A DNA stretch of 64,000 bases, from contig JAJTWR010000332.1 in NCBI GenBank assembly GCA_021613335.1, forward strand, positions 2,095,001 through 2,159,000. Reading direction: 5' to 3'. The notes below the pieces were generated by a model. The model saw only the letters and a program-made list of their open reading frames with translations. It was not told the origin of the DNA and did no database searches. How positions within the stretch are numbered: position 1 is the first letter of the stretch; each line of letters starts with the position of its first letter. The position numbers and the translations under genes were made by a program. Below, piece after piece: positions 9,919-23,228 of this stretch. Origin of the DNA: Whitmania pigra. Lineage: Eukaryota > Annelida > Clitellata > Hirudinida > Haemopidae.

Positions 9919-12900
9919 CTACTCAGTTTTCAAAGAGTTAACAACAGCACATATCTTGAGAGCAGGACCCAGTTTGACGTTGAGAGTGGTCATCAGATGA
10001 TCTTCCTTCAGGAGGCCGAGAGCCGAACCGTCGATTTCCTGCTGACGGAACTCCTGGGCGTAAGTGCCGCAGCCCGGAAGGGAGGCCACGAAGTCGTGCA
10101 CGTCGTCGACGCTCCACTGGGACAACGGTTTGTCGGGGCAGTGAACTCCGGCCAAGTCGTCGCCGGCAGCATTTCCGGGCTGCTGTTTCGTGCACGGAGA
10201 GGTCGTGCCGGGGTTTTGGAGTTGATTCTGCTTGTTCGGAGTAACGGCAGTGGTTGGCATCGAATAAGGAAGATGTTGTTGATGTTGTTGTTGTTGTTGC
10301 TGTTGAGGCTGTTGGAGGTTGTGATCGAACTGTTGCAAGTTGGAAGCCGTCAGGAGCATGTTGTTGTTTCCGACGGGAATGGAGGGAGCGACCGAAGCAG
10401 GAATGTGAATGGATGCTGCCACCGTTGCTGTTGTTGGCTTAAAAAAAGAGTCAACGTATAATTACGTGCTCAAAGAATGAAATCGTTTCAAAGGTACGAA
10501 CCCCTCTGTCAGTTGTTGTTCCCTGTTGGTGGTTCTTCGTTTGACCGAGAGGTCGCTTGCTGCCCTTGATGACGGACATCATGCTCATCTGCTTGGCATC
10601 GGCGCCCGACGAACCGTGACCGTGTTCGGCGGCCTGTTTGAATTTGTTACTATGAGCGCTGAACCTCTTCGAGCAACTGACCGAACAGAAGCGTTTCGAG
10701 CAAGGAAAAGTTTCTGCCAGACCCATCTCCCCGCAGAATTCGCATATGAGGTGAGTGGCGGACGATCTATCCTGGGCTGTTAAGCAAACAAATTCAGAAC
10801 TCATTACATATTTAATATTCTGACATTCATTATGCCTTCAATGATTAGGTAATTAAATTAATAGATAAAGCACAATAGTTCATTAAATATTAATAAAAAA
10901 AAAAACATTGCACTTGCACTTAAATGGCTTGTGAGGCAAAGTAAGCTTAAAAAATGAGATACTACAGAAGCACAACAAAATCTACAAGATCTCAAAGCTG
11001 TCAATGAAATGATCCTTATGTTAACAAATTCGGTTCCTTGCCCGATATTATATTTTATGCTTTTCAAATTCATCTCCTATTTAAGAGCAATGAACAATTT
11101 CCGGGCACAAGGTAGACATCGAAAACACGGAACGATCGTAGAAACCTTTATTAAGGGGAGCCAATCTCTGTTGACCGGACGTTGTCGTCTGTGGAGGAAG
11201 AACGTGCTTCACGTTCGTGGCAACGTGTTGCCTCGGAGGATGAGACGCACTGAGGTTCATCGGAGCGAGTTGAACCTGCTGATGGATATTAACCGGGACC
11301 TCGTGGCCCGTCTGCAGGAGAATACTCGGTTGAATGTTGTTGTTGCTGGCATTTGCAGGGGTGCCATGGTCTCCTGGTCCTTGTTTGACTTGATCTTGAT
11401 CTCCTAATTCTGAAACATTTTATTGCAATGTTTGAATAAAGAGCTGCCTTAGTTCAACTTCGGAAATAAAGCACCGCCACTGAGTTAAGAAAATTCAATT
11501 TTAATTGCTTTTAACGAGAGCAACGAAAGTTAACGTACTGATCTTTTTAGAAGAAGGGACACTTTCGTCTTCTGTCTCGTCGTCATCGTCGTTGTTGTTG
11601 TTGTCTTCCTCTTCAGTGCTCGAATCCTCCAATCTGTTGCCACTTCTGTTGCTGGTTGCAGAATCCTTTATCAGGGACTCCAAGGATGATGATTTCAAAC
11701 TTGAGCTCAGAAATTGATTACTAACAGGTGTTCTATTCACCTGTTAAAAATCAAATCTATAGTAATAAAGTAATAAAATAATAATACTAGTTCTCAAAAT
11801 TTGTTTTCAGTGAACATGAAAATGAATGCAGTTTTTCATAGTTATGAAGTTCAAAGCATCTTAATGAATGTAAAATTGATGGTACATTCACATTGAATTT
11901 TAAGTTGATTGAAAATCAGAACAAAAACCGGACACTTTAATACAAACATCAATTCACAAACAAATGCAGCCCATCGTGACGACCGAAAACCAACGAACAC
12001 TCACAGGGAAAGGTTCGGTAGCCTCTTGAATGATGAACCCCTCGATGATGTGAGTCAAAACTTTAGGCTTCGAAGTCCTCTTCCTCTTTTTCTTCTCCGA
12101 CTTTCCGAACAATTTTGCGGAGGAACGATCGGAAGGTTCTTCGACGATGACCAACCTCTGCTCGTCCTGGTCTTCTTCTTTCATCGGAAGTGTTACCTGC
12201 TGCGTGATACCATTCCTTCCTTCTTCCGAACATTCTTCGATCAGCAAGTTTCCCTGAGCGGACGGATTCTGAGGAGAAAACGGCGCAAAGCTTTTGTCTT
12301 TCTCTTGATGCTGTTTACTGTTCACGCACGAGGCGTTTCCGTCCACCTCCATCTTTTCCACCTGCTGCTTCTCTTCGAAAGGTTGTTGTTGTTTTGGCTG
12401 GACGACGATGACGGCAGGATGCGGTCTGGAAGCCGCGGGTTCGTCCTGAACTCGAACGGACGGAGACCGGTCGCTCGGGAGTGCAACGGACGATTGATTG
12501 AGTTTACCGACCGCAGAAGACGGAGAGGAAGGAACGAAGGAGTTGTTCTGCAAAGCGGAAGCTGCGGTCGTCATTCCCGGCATCGAGTTTAACGTCGCAT
12601 TTTGTTGCACTTGGTTGTTGTTTGTTGACGCCACCGTCGAGGCGGTCGCAGACGATGACACGGAAGCAGAAGTCAGAGAGCTCGATTTTGCGATGCTCTG
12701 AAGTTTTCCGGAACCGGATTTGTGACCGGACTTTCCTACATTTTGTTGGGAACCCGAAGATCCACCACCATTCTTGTCTCCTCGTCTCGGCTGCGGATTG
12801 ACCTGGTTGATGACCGCTGCAGTTTGTGGTGCAATGTTTGCAATGTCTGTTAGATTATTTTTTGTAACATACTTTAACAAAGAATGTAAATGCTTACTAA

Positions 12901-15227
12901 CTCATTATTACATTAATGGATTGCACTAATTTAGAATCAAAGATCGGCTTAAAACATGTTACTAAACAATATAAAAATATCATCGTCAAAATTGTCTCAA
13001 GGAGTGTTTTAGGAATATTGGAATATTGAGTCACTTTCTTAAAAAACAATAAATAGCTGTCATTAGCAGGCTCTCTTGTGTTTCTCAGAGTATAGAACCT
13101 CAACACCACAATCATCATCATCATCATAATTCGTGATCCCATGACAACTTGACATAACTGGCAATATCATGTTACATGATGTAATAAATGCCCAGCAGTC
13201 TTGTAGAAGCATAAAACAAAAGTTTGTAGAAAGTTGTCTGGCAGAAATGCAAGCTCAATAAAGAAAAAAATGGACAAAAATTCAATAACAAAAATCCAAC
13301 AAAGGCAAGATAAAAAAACGTTTTATGACTTCGATAATTACTTTTGACTTGCTGAATGGGTTGAAGTTGTTGCACGTTGCCAACAACTCCCTGTTGCGTG
13401 GAAAAGGCATCTGCAGTCCTGATGTAGAGGGGCTGAGAACCCAGTAGGGTGGTGGTTCCCCCACCTTGCGGGGTCACCAGCAGTTGCTGGTTCATTAGGG
13501 GAACCTAAATACGTTAATCAGAAACTTTATTAAGAATAAAATGCTTATTGCAATCAACGCGCCATATTACTTCGGTGTTTTTTTATTGTACTGCTGCATT
13601 TTATACGTCTAATATGTTATATTATTACCATTAACATGTTTTTGAAAAAAAGTATTCCCTTCAAAAACAAACTGCACAAACATAAGCATCCAATAGGAGT
13701 GTATTTTAGTGCAATTAACAATGATTTTAAATTATTTAAAAGACTTTAAATCACAAATGCCAAATAACGATATTATTATTATTACTTGAATTTGTCCAAG
13801 ATTGAGAACAGTCTGGTTGGTGCTGAGGAGTTGGCCAGTATTTGTGATGAAACTGGGAGCGTGTGCAAACCTCAGTGCTCCGTTGTTGCCGATGGTAAAT
13901 TGAGCAGCCTGGCCCATGGAGCCCAAATTCAATGGTCTTTGTTGCTGATACAACGTCGGCTGCTGAGGCTGCTGCTGGATTGTCTGGTTCTGGAGCATCC
14001 CTATTGAAAGATGATGATCATTGAGATCATTAATAATCGTAATCCAACCCAGCTTTAATTAAATTAATTTTTAGCAAATTATTAACCAAAAATGTGACTC
14101 ACCAATTGTTCCAAACAGCAGGGGTTGTTGTGGTTGCTTCTGCAAGAGTTGCTTCTGATTGATATTGTTGTTGTTGCAAATGTTCATGTTCGTTTGTTGG
14201 GGAAGAACTGTGGCAAGTCCCTTAACTGAGAGAGCTTGAGGCTGCTGGTTTTGCTGAGGAATAGTGTAGGAGCCTGATACAGCCAATCTTATCATAGACA
14301 TGTTCTGGTGGGGTGCGTTCTGTTGTTGCGTTTGTTGCATGCACGACAAATTTTGTTGGGGTTGTTGTTGAGAAGACGTGGCAGGAAGGATGGTTTGAGT
14401 CTTCGTCGATCCTTCTGCTTGTTGCGTTTGCTGTTGAGTTTGTTGCTGCTGTTGGAAATTGGTGATGCTTGCTTGTTGCTGTTGTTGCTGAGTAGTTTGA
14501 TGTTGTTGTTGGATAGTCACTCCATTGTTCTGCAGGCCTGGAAGATAAGAGGACGTTTAAAAGTGAACACAGTCATTTCTTAGTGCACTTTTAATAATTA
14601 AAAATTTAGAGCCTAGAATTTTGTAATCCAGCAACAGCAGAAAATTGCTTTTTAATTTTAGTGTCCCTAATGAAAATAAATAAACATAAAAATGGAAAGA
14701 TTTTGCAACAATTTAGCAAGGAAATAAAAGTAATGGGAATTAAAAATGTCATGTCATCATCATCATCATCATCATCAAGAAGTAAAAAAACACTGAGAAC
14801 ACATCAACCTGGCATGGATTGGAACATAAACTGTTGCTGCAAACACTGCTGTTGTATGAACTGATTTGGACCCGTTTGAACCAGCTGCACTTGCGGTACT
14901 CCGGACACCATGTGCCCACCTGTGAAGGTGTTCGTTGGAGCCAAGAACTGCTGACAACCCATGGATGGAACATCAATCTGCAAAAGTCGTTCATCATTTT
15001 CAAGTTCATCAGGAATGTTAGAGATGTAAAAAATGAATTTCAATCATTCAGCAAAATGTTCACGAACACTTGGATGACTGGCTGTGTTTCCAAGCAATGA
15101 AAAATATGGAGCGTTTAAATGAAACGCTTGTTAGAAATGAGTCACATAAATCAGCTTCATCAGAAAGTGGCCACAAAACTGACCAACGTGGAACTGAAAA
15201 ATCTCAGTCATACCTCACTTAAAGGCA

Positions 15228-15280
<53 letters not shown>

Positions 15281-16054
15281 CCATCGTCAGCATCAGATGG
15301 TAAAAACCAAGTCAGTCAATCATAAAACTAGAAAGAACATCACAAGTGATTTGTCATTGAAAAAGTTGATTTCTAAAATCTTATAAATTTAAGTAATTAA
15401 AAGATTTCTAAATAGAAGTCCTTGGAAGATGTGACTTTGAAAACAAAATTAAAACCATAAAAGCGATAAGATATATCTAAAAATTGTGCTTTTAGTGATG
15501 TGTAGGTTATTGGTTGGATTGTTTGACAGATATACCAAGCATAGGAGATGTCTGTTTGAAGCAAATAATTGTATGCACTGGATATTGTGTCCACCGAGAA
15601 AATAGGAGAACAAATACTGTAAAGCAATGCAAAGTTGAGGGAAATACAGCTAATAGTTTTATTTATGGGTGCACGATTACAGACCTCATCATTTACTCTT
15701 GATTGTCAAAGGAAAAAATACCAGTTAGACTTTAGGAGTCATTCTACAGTCAGATTGCAACTTGAGTTTTTTTTTTAAATTACCTTCTTAACTGCCAAAT
15801 ACATCCATCACTTATATGAAAAAATAAATAAATGCTGACATAAAAAGACAAATAAATGTTAACATACCTGCTGGGTTCTGGTAAGGTCAGGTGTGCAAAA
15901 GATCTGAGTACCATTGAAAATGGTGCCAGGCTGTGCAACGAGGCTCTGAAAATTTTGCGGAGCTATGAGGCTTTGACCGAGGTTTGCCAGTTGGAAAGTC
16001 GGTTGAGTTGCCAGAGTGTTTCCGACGGGCTGATGCAGTTGGAAGCTGGCAGTC

Positions 16055-16085
<31 letters not shown>

Positions 16086-18625
16086 GCTGCGGTTGTGCAG
16101 CAGCCTGCTGCTGTTGTTCCACTCCGGCGACTTGAGCGACCGCCGTCGCGGTCGAAACCGGATGGACTATTTGCTGGCTGACGGTCTCTCGAGCCACGGC
16201 CACTCTCTGCTGAACGGCCACGTTGTCAGACACGACCACCGTCTGCTGAAGGACTCCCTGCATGGTGGTGGTCTGCTGCAAAGATCCGTGACCGGGGTCG
16301 GAGTTCATCTGCACGTTGAAGCAGCCCGAGGTCTGTTGGGCCATTCCCGCCGTCACGGCCTGTTGAAATTGTTGCTGGTGTTGAACGAGCATGTTGTTCT
16401 GTTGAGAGGAGGAGGCGTTGTTGTTGTCGTTGGCGATGTTGTTGTCGTTGCAACCGTTAACGGAACTGGTCGTGGTCAAGACGCAGGTCTGAGAAGAGGG
16501 AGGTATCTGCGATAAAAATAATTGTTAGAAAATAATTTATTACAAAGAAGATGTTAATTAACAGGTGCAACCTGTAATGTCAATATATCTACTAAATGTC
16601 TAAACGAAAGAACAGTTTTAGAAAACTGCCTGCAGGTCACAAGCCAACAAAATGTGGGCCACAGTCAGTACGGATGTGCTTGCTAAAGGCCGATTCATTA
16701 AAAATACCATTTATGGTGTCATTTTTAATTTTGCATTTTATTTTGTAAATATATTTTTTGGTTCAATTATTATCCTGGATTAAACACCCTAATTACATGC
16801 TTCAAACTAAACTTAAACATTTACTGAGCAACATTTACATGACATTCTTCTTTATCATGCGACACAGGAACGTGGCAGAGCTACAAGCTACCGCTGCAAG
16901 CCAATTTGGTCAGCTTTAGAATTTTAAAAGAATTGCTTGTTATTGCTATTGTGAACAGTCACCTAAAAACAAAATTCAGAATTCCCTCAATTTTAAGACA
17001 TCTTAATCTTTTTTGTATACAATTAATTTAACAATTTGAAAATTTTTCAACTTAAAAAGATGCAAAATAATTTCAAAAAATAAAAATTGATAAATTGAAG
17101 ACTATGCACAAACATTATCAAGTTGCTCAGTCAGGCACATTGTGGCCTGATGATGATGATGATGATGATTGTAAAGAATACAACAGTAGTTCAACAATCA
17201 GTTGGCCTAAGAAGCAGGCCAGTTTTCAGTGCTAACAAAAGAACTTCCTACTTTTACTTTCCAAGTACTTTTACTTTCAGAGATCATCTCCAAAATCCAT
17301 AGAGGATCACCTATGCAGCTGTGAACAGCTGAGAAGCAGAGCAGAAGATGAAGATAAAGCTAATAAGCTGCAATGGGGAATAAAAGCGAGGAGTGAAAGA
17401 GAACTCCTCAGAGATGCCAGGACGGAGGAAGAGCTGGGAAAACAAGCAGTGCGTGTCCTTCTTGGATTTCTGCTTCAGCTTTTTATTCTATTTTTTTTTT
17501 TTTAATGAAAAACTACTTCAGAGAGGCTAATGCAAACATGCTTTCATGTGTCTCATGCATCTCTCGTTCGCCATGCTGCTTTGGGAAAGAATGCATTGAA
17601 ATTGATGGGGATAACCATCATGCGATAGCGACGACGACGACGAAAATGAAGGAAAGGCGTGCGCGGTACGTGATGTAAATGATAAAAACGTGCATTAGAA
17701 GTTGAGCCAGGGAAGACCATCAATTAATTAGAAGGTAGTGCATAAACAACAATCAATAATGAATGCATTCATCAAGTAATACCGGGACTGAAGGTGATGT
17801 TTTAAATTTAACGAAACAAGGACACGTTTGAGGTGACAATCACTCACCATCACCATCATCACCATCATCACCACATCAACACCATCATCAACATCAACAA
17901 CATCAACAGCTTCATCAATTGCCACCATTATCATGAATGAACTCGATTCACTGGAGATCAAATAAAGAATGCAGACAATTGAGACAGTCCCCATGCCCTC
18001 AGATATCAGGTGTTTGAAACAAACTAGCGCATAAAAACTCGATTGGTCGGTCAAAGTTCACGAGTAGGCCTACCTGGATTGATTCCGTGGTGATGGGGGT
18101 CTCCATGGTCGACACGCTGACAGCTGGCAAGGAAAGATTAGCAGTTGATAACGTCGTTACTGAACTCTGAGAATGGTTCATAGTCCGATGGCATCCGTTC
18201 GAGTTCTTGTCTATTTCGTGAGTCGACTTTATTTGCGTTTCAGCAGCCACTTCACCGATGATTGCCGAAGAACCAGAATTGACGGCGGACGCATTAGACG
18301 AGAAAGATGCTACAATGTTGGGGGAGCAACCGGACACGTTCTTCTGGAGTGATGAAGATGGAGTTGGATGAAAAGAAGATGGTGGGGATTGTTTATAAGC
18401 GGTGTTGTTGGCAGGCGCTTTAGACGGAGACGGAGGTGGTTGCGGTGATAAACGAGAGGCTCCGATCGAAGTGGAAGAAGAAAGAACAAGTTGAGTTTCC
18501 TTTCCAGGAGAGGATGAAAAAGAAGCAGACGTCGGTGCCGATTCCGATGACGATACCAAAGCCGAGCTGGAAGCTACAGCGCTCTGTTCCATGCGAGATA
18601 AATCCTGCCCGGTCTCCTCTGACAT
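9919..18625 (-). CDS. PHC: Polyhomeotic (PHC), PRC1 subunit with HD1, FCS finger and SAM
   Basis: Eleven coding exons, in transcript order: 18625-18074, 16506-15868, 14977-14809, 14537-14103, 14000-13786, 13504-13342, 12846-12005, 11740-11539, 11409-11146, 10776-10502, 10437-9919. They sum to 4275 nt (1424 aa) with every junction in frame. Residues 1-700 are Ser/Thr- then Gln-rich. The HD1 motif VLTHIIEGFIIQE ending in EPFPV is near residues 985-1006 and is split by an intron at PFP/V. The FCS zinc finger (CEFCG, then SKRFCSVSC) is near 1165-1200. The SAM domain (WSVDDVHDFVASLPGC to LGPALKICAVVNSLKTE) is at the C terminus. In the family, HD1/FCS join the PRC1 core and the SAM domain polymerises for Polycomb silencing. 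The ATG lies immediately after an acceptor, so a noncoding 5' exon must lie upstream, at higher coordinates. The least typical donor is GTTCGT after 10502. Confidence 0.95.
14755..14777 (+). repeat. ATC microsatellite in PHC intron
   Basis: About eight CAT/ATC units in the intron just downstream (minus-strand sense) of exon 14977-14809. Confidence 0.85.
15228..15280 (+). repeat. ATC microsatellite in PHC intron
   Basis: About 17 uninterrupted CAT/ATC units in the 890-bp intron between exons 15868-16506 and 14809-14977. The Ser-rich frame across it is a translation artefact. Confidence 0.95.
16507..18073 (-). other. 1.57-kb intron of PHC
   Basis: Largest intron within the PHC coding region, between exons 18625-18074 and 16506-15868. 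It has a GAT run at 17149-17169 and an ATC/AACATC-rich stretch at about 17843-17925. No exon or mobile element was recognised inside. Confidence 0.6.
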
Positions 18626-19687
18626 CTGTAATGCAAGATAATTTTCCAAGATGAGACTCACTCACCGTCAAACTCACTCATTCACGAACCTAAGGCATTG
18701 TGTACAAATGCATCATCATACTAAGATAATGACGATTACATTTCGCAAAATTTATTCGAAAGTTCTATTTTTAAAGGTAATGGATTTAAAGGTTTCTTAA
18801 ATTACTAAAATAATGCCATTTAAAACAGTTCAGTCTAATTCTGTGTTAAATTTGAAGCTATTAATCGTTTTAAAATGGCCAACCATTTAACAATATTTCT
18901 GATTAATTTCATTATCACAGATTTAAAAAGCAAATAATGTATCATTCTGCCAATAAAACTGATTATGACAGTAATTGAATAATGTAATTCAGCAGTTGTG
19001 GCTGGCATTAATTGCATTCCAGTGGGAAGGAAGTATTTTTACAACACAATTTCATCCAATGGATAACCAATCCTTATGGTGCCAGTGTTCATCATTCTGA
19101 CTTGTAATCTCTGCACACTCCAGCATCACAGCCTTCCTGAATTATTCATTATTACTTCCAAGCACATGGCCACCTCACAAAGTGACTGACAAAAACCTTA
19201 TTGCAACTAGGAGGCTGTCGCACCATTTCAAAATAAGTTGAATGAGGTCAGTGACATTGCAAGCACGTCGAATGCATATCTCCTTATTACCTTTCCTTAC
19301 GCACACAAACAAATGTCACACTTTGATCATTGTACATTGTGCTGCAAATATTCATTCTAGTTAATTACATTCAGCCATCACATCAAAGCAACTGCATGAG
19401 CTTAGAAGATACGAGCATAAGAAGGGCAGTAGATTCATGAACTCGGAGCATAAAGCGCCCCCTGGAGAGTGTGTCTTGTTCAGCCAAGATACTGCCCTGA
19501 CCAATGTAGGGCAAGTGCAGTCACACACTCTGGAATGTACACACAGAACACGATGAAATTAATTTAATATTAAGTTATCACGCTCCTCTGTCAATGAACT
19601 TTTACAGTTGTTTCTTTTCATTCTTCAGCTTTATTCGTTGCCATGGATTTGTGAAATCGAGTTAACCACGCAGAGGTGCGTCGAGAA

Positions 19688-19701
19688 GTTACCACGGTAA
19701 C
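19688..19701. promoter_or_regulatory. perfect palindromic X-box (RFX-type site)
   Basis: GTTACCACGGTAAC fits the RFX consensus GTNRCC(N0-3)RGYAAC at every defined position, with a 2-base spacer. Two more GGTACC/CGGTAC half-like blocks follow within 20 bases. RFX factors act on cilia genes and others. No gene start is adjacent, so any role is inference. Confidence 0.45.
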
Positions 19702-20347
19702 ACGGTACCACGGTACTTATAAACACGTAAACACGATCGCCGGAAAAGCATCACCATCGTTGAAAGTTTCCCAAACACTTTGAGAGGTTTCAGTTATCGG
19801 GTGAGTTAGAATGGAAAACAAGAAAGACTTGATTCGGCCAGATATTAGCTCTTAAGAAATTGCCAGGTTTATAAACAAACCGATCCACTTTCGTCCAACA
19901 TTTCAAAATCACAAGAACAATGACGATTTCAAGCATATGGAATGATCGGCTAAGTAACCTAACTGACAATGGAGTCAAGTAGGTAGCAAGTAGAAAGCAA
20001 AAACCAAATTGGCCAAAATTATGCACTGATCCTCGGAATCTCCTCAAGTTGAAGGAAGAGGTGGAAATACGAATTAGAGAAACAGCTAGGCGACTAAGAT
20101 AAGATCGTGAAATCCTAAAAGGAGACAAAGCAAGGCAGATGAAATCGGGCCCAGGTTATCGAGGAGTGGCAGTGCTTTCATATTCAAATGCATCCGACCG
20201 TCCACCCTTGCAATCCCATCTCCCTAATCTTAGCTTCCAGTGGGAACATGTATTCTGAGAAGGGAGCATTAAGATTCACGTCAAAGTGGCTTAAGTCGAA
20301 CTCAGTATGATGAGTCTTCATGAAGCGTAACGTAGTCTTCGAAGACT

Positions 20348-20482
20348 TGTTATTTATAATATTGTGAATTATAAGGTTATTTATAATATTATGAATGATA
20401 AGGTTATTTATAATATTATGAATGATAAGGTTATTTATAATATTATGAATGATAAGGTTATTTATAATATTAGGCATGATAA
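20348..20482 (+). repeat. 27-bp minisatellite, 5 copies
   Basis: Five tandem copies of an AT-rich 27-bp unit containing GGTTATTTATAATATTATG. The three central copies are identical and the outer ones diverge. Open frames on both strands across it are artefacts of the multiple-of-three unit. Confidence 0.95.
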
Positions 20483-22760
20483 GGTTACTTCTACAGCCTC
20501 GTTGATATTTGTAGGATTAGCAATAATAATTACTCGTACCGCCTGGTACTTGGCGTTGTAATGAATAAAATGAATAAAATGGTTCTGATAAGAAAACGGG
20601 CGTCCACACTTCGTGGTAGGTTTTTTCGAAGATATTAAAAGTTGAAGACATAATTATTTCACTACTCAACAATGCGTTGTAACCCTTAACCAGTAATATT
20701 ATCATGATGAACATCGTACTTATTACTTAAAGTTATACATTTCATCATCGTCATTCCAAGCGACGCAAAAGGCTTTTAGAACTGGGCAGACAACAACAAT
20801 ATGTTAATAGCGCGGGGTTGAGTTTAGTGTTTATCGAACGTCGATCATCTTGCTCGCATTTTCACGAACATCCTTCCAGGCAGACGAGAACGTGCAAGAA
20901 CAACTACCGACAATGAAATGCACGACCATTTCACCCAGCACTCCGTAATTACAGTCAGTGCTTTCACAGAAATCTTATACAAGCCAAATTCCAGGACATA
21001 CGAAAGCTCAGTGCCAGAGGTCTTCACCCGATTCTAAGAATTCCTGAGAATAACTAATGCCAACTGATTCTGTTCAGCTTTATTTAGAGCTCACTCGAGA
21101 CAAAAGAGGTTACGAAATACACAAAACTTAGGATTCACCGAGATGCCTCCATTCCTCCGGTAACCGATGCTCAATTTCTTGGACCATCCAACACCAAGCT
21201 GTACTCCTCCCCCAAACACGTGATCTTCTCAAACTCTTTCCAAACAAAAAACATCACAGTACAACTTTTATCTGGGCACTGGCAGCCGAGTGATGGAGTG
21301 CAATCGTGAAGGAATGAATGAGTGACAGAGTGTACTCGTGAAGGAATGAATGACAGAGTGGACGGACGGATGAATAGGTGCTAGAGTGGACTGGTGAACG
21401 TCCAACACGCATGAACGCGGTCCAATCTAGAGAGATCCTCGAAATTGAATGCAGGAACGTCAATGAGAGAAATAATGGAATCCCAATAGCTCTGGCCGTT
21501 GTCCAATAGCAGAGGAGATAAGCATTCTCTTCGGGGATGATAAACAAAAACGAGTTACATGCCGCTCCTCGTCAGGAAAGCTACCGTCCATCCTCGGATG
21601 TACTTCCACAAGCTTAGGCTCGATTCACATGAGAAGTTAGGAAAAGTTACGAGTAACGAATTATAACATGTAAATGCATCTGAACGAACTATCAAAGTCG
21701 AATTCAAGTGAATGGATAAAGTCCAGTACTCGGTCTCAAATGCAACTTAAAAGGCTGCATCAGGAGTTCCATGACGTACTTTGGAAGAGCATAACTCCTC
21801 CTCGTATTCATCCTCATGATTTACACGAAACGCTGGACGCGCTCGCGACAGTCGAAACAAGCGTACATAGGTGGGCAAACAAAAGCATATCGATTCAAGG
21901 GAATGCACCGAAGCACACGCGAAATGTTAGACGAAAGGCTACGACGTCGAAAAGCGGTCGTTTTCCTTCGACATTTCACTTAGCGAAGATGGAAAAGACA
22001 CATTACACGCTTTCCATCCATACGAAACACGTGCTGGAGGATAATCCGCGATGAGGACGAAGCAATACAAGTACAAGCAAAAGGAGTTTGTCGTTTTGAG
22101 GCCCTCACGAGATGGGTATCGTGCAAGCGATCTGAAGAGGCGGATATCGCAGTAAGCTGCAGTAGTACTGAGCAGGATCAAAACTCCTGAGATGTGCGCG
22201 TATGACCAGCATGGAGCAAGTTGCCTGAAGGGCACAATTAGCCGGACTTTGTAAGTTTTCAGGATGTGCACAGAAATAGGACATGTCGTGGCATGTAGCG
22301 AAGGCTTGTGAAGCGTGAATTATTCATCCCTGAATTTTCCCATTACACTGAGTTTTAAAAAGCCAGATCAATGGCAGGACCATCTCTTGCAATTAGTTCT
22401 TTTGTGTTCTCCACGGCATGCACGATGTTCAACAAGAGTAAGTTAATGACGAACCATCTCTAATCACCACGCAGGTGATCAGGTCTTACATCGACATCCT
22501 CCACGCAACGTGGTCAGCTTCGTGTGCAAAGTCCTCTTCAAATTTCATTCAGTAAACGACAGCTTCACGACTTGCAGCAGCCAAGTAACGCGATGAAAGA
22601 GAAGAAATAGGACGCAAATTGCCGGTTTCCACAAGCCTTTCCAAGAGGGCTTAATAACTCCGGGCAGCACTTTTAAATTATCCTAAGACTTGCGCAGGAA
22701 ATAAGCAGCTGAGAACGAAGTAGCAGGATAATTACTGGATACCGAAGTTTCAAAAAATAA

Positions 22761-22895
22761 AAGTTCGGTTTGTTTGAACTTTTATTTATTGACCTTTTTG
22801 ATGCACTCTTGATTGATGCCATGCTCAAAATGCTGTATGAAAAAGCAGAACCTAAAAAGCCTAAGCAGACCCAGCAAGACGAACTGGAAGCCTGA
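22761..22895 (+). other. short coding-like frame, unidentified
   Basis: Forty-four codons open between in-frame stops. The translation looks protein-like, ending MLKMLYEKAEPKKPKQTQQ then DELEA and stop: a hydrophobic helix followed by a charged tail. There is no clear donor or acceptor and no recognised family. It may be the end of an exon, an old retrocopy fragment or chance. Confidence 0.2.
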
Positions 22896-23093
22896 AACAA
22901 GACACCATGAAACTCCAGGTGGCAACTGGAAAGATCAAACAGCTTTCCATCTCTGCAACATCATCCTTCCATATCAAAAGATTCACATCAACTTTGCCTA
23001 GCTAGCCATAGCAACAAAATAATAAAAGTAATATAAACTGATTTTGAACAAAACTTATTGTGAATGCAATTCCTAATTCACTAATTCTACAAG

Positions 23094-23228
23094 ATGACTG
23101 CCGATATGGTCGCACAGCACGATATTCTGAAGAGGGATGATACAACATCTGGAGTTGGCAATCTCATCAAGAGAAAGTCAAGCAGGCAGAAAATCTCAGC
23201 TCCAAGGAAGAGAAGCATGGAAAATTAA
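23094..23228 (+). other. short coding-like frame, unidentified
   Basis: An ATG directly follows TTCTACAAG, which could be an acceptor. The 44-residue frame is rich in Lys/Arg/Ser (LIKRKSSRQKISAPRKRS) and ends at TAA. Composition is more protein-like than the surroundings. It lies 200 bases after the previous short frame on the same strand. The family is not recognised. Confidence 0.22.

Noticed and set aside
20184..20561. Tandem 27-bp, 30-bp and 22-bp repeats considered as CRISPR-like arrays
   Set aside because: The units are directly adjacent with no unique spacers, and the genome is animal. They are minisatellites.
21674..22054. 126-codon plus-strand frame with His/Lys-rich translation
   Set aside because: No recognisable domain and no splice signals. 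A frame of this length is possible by chance in mixed-composition DNA.
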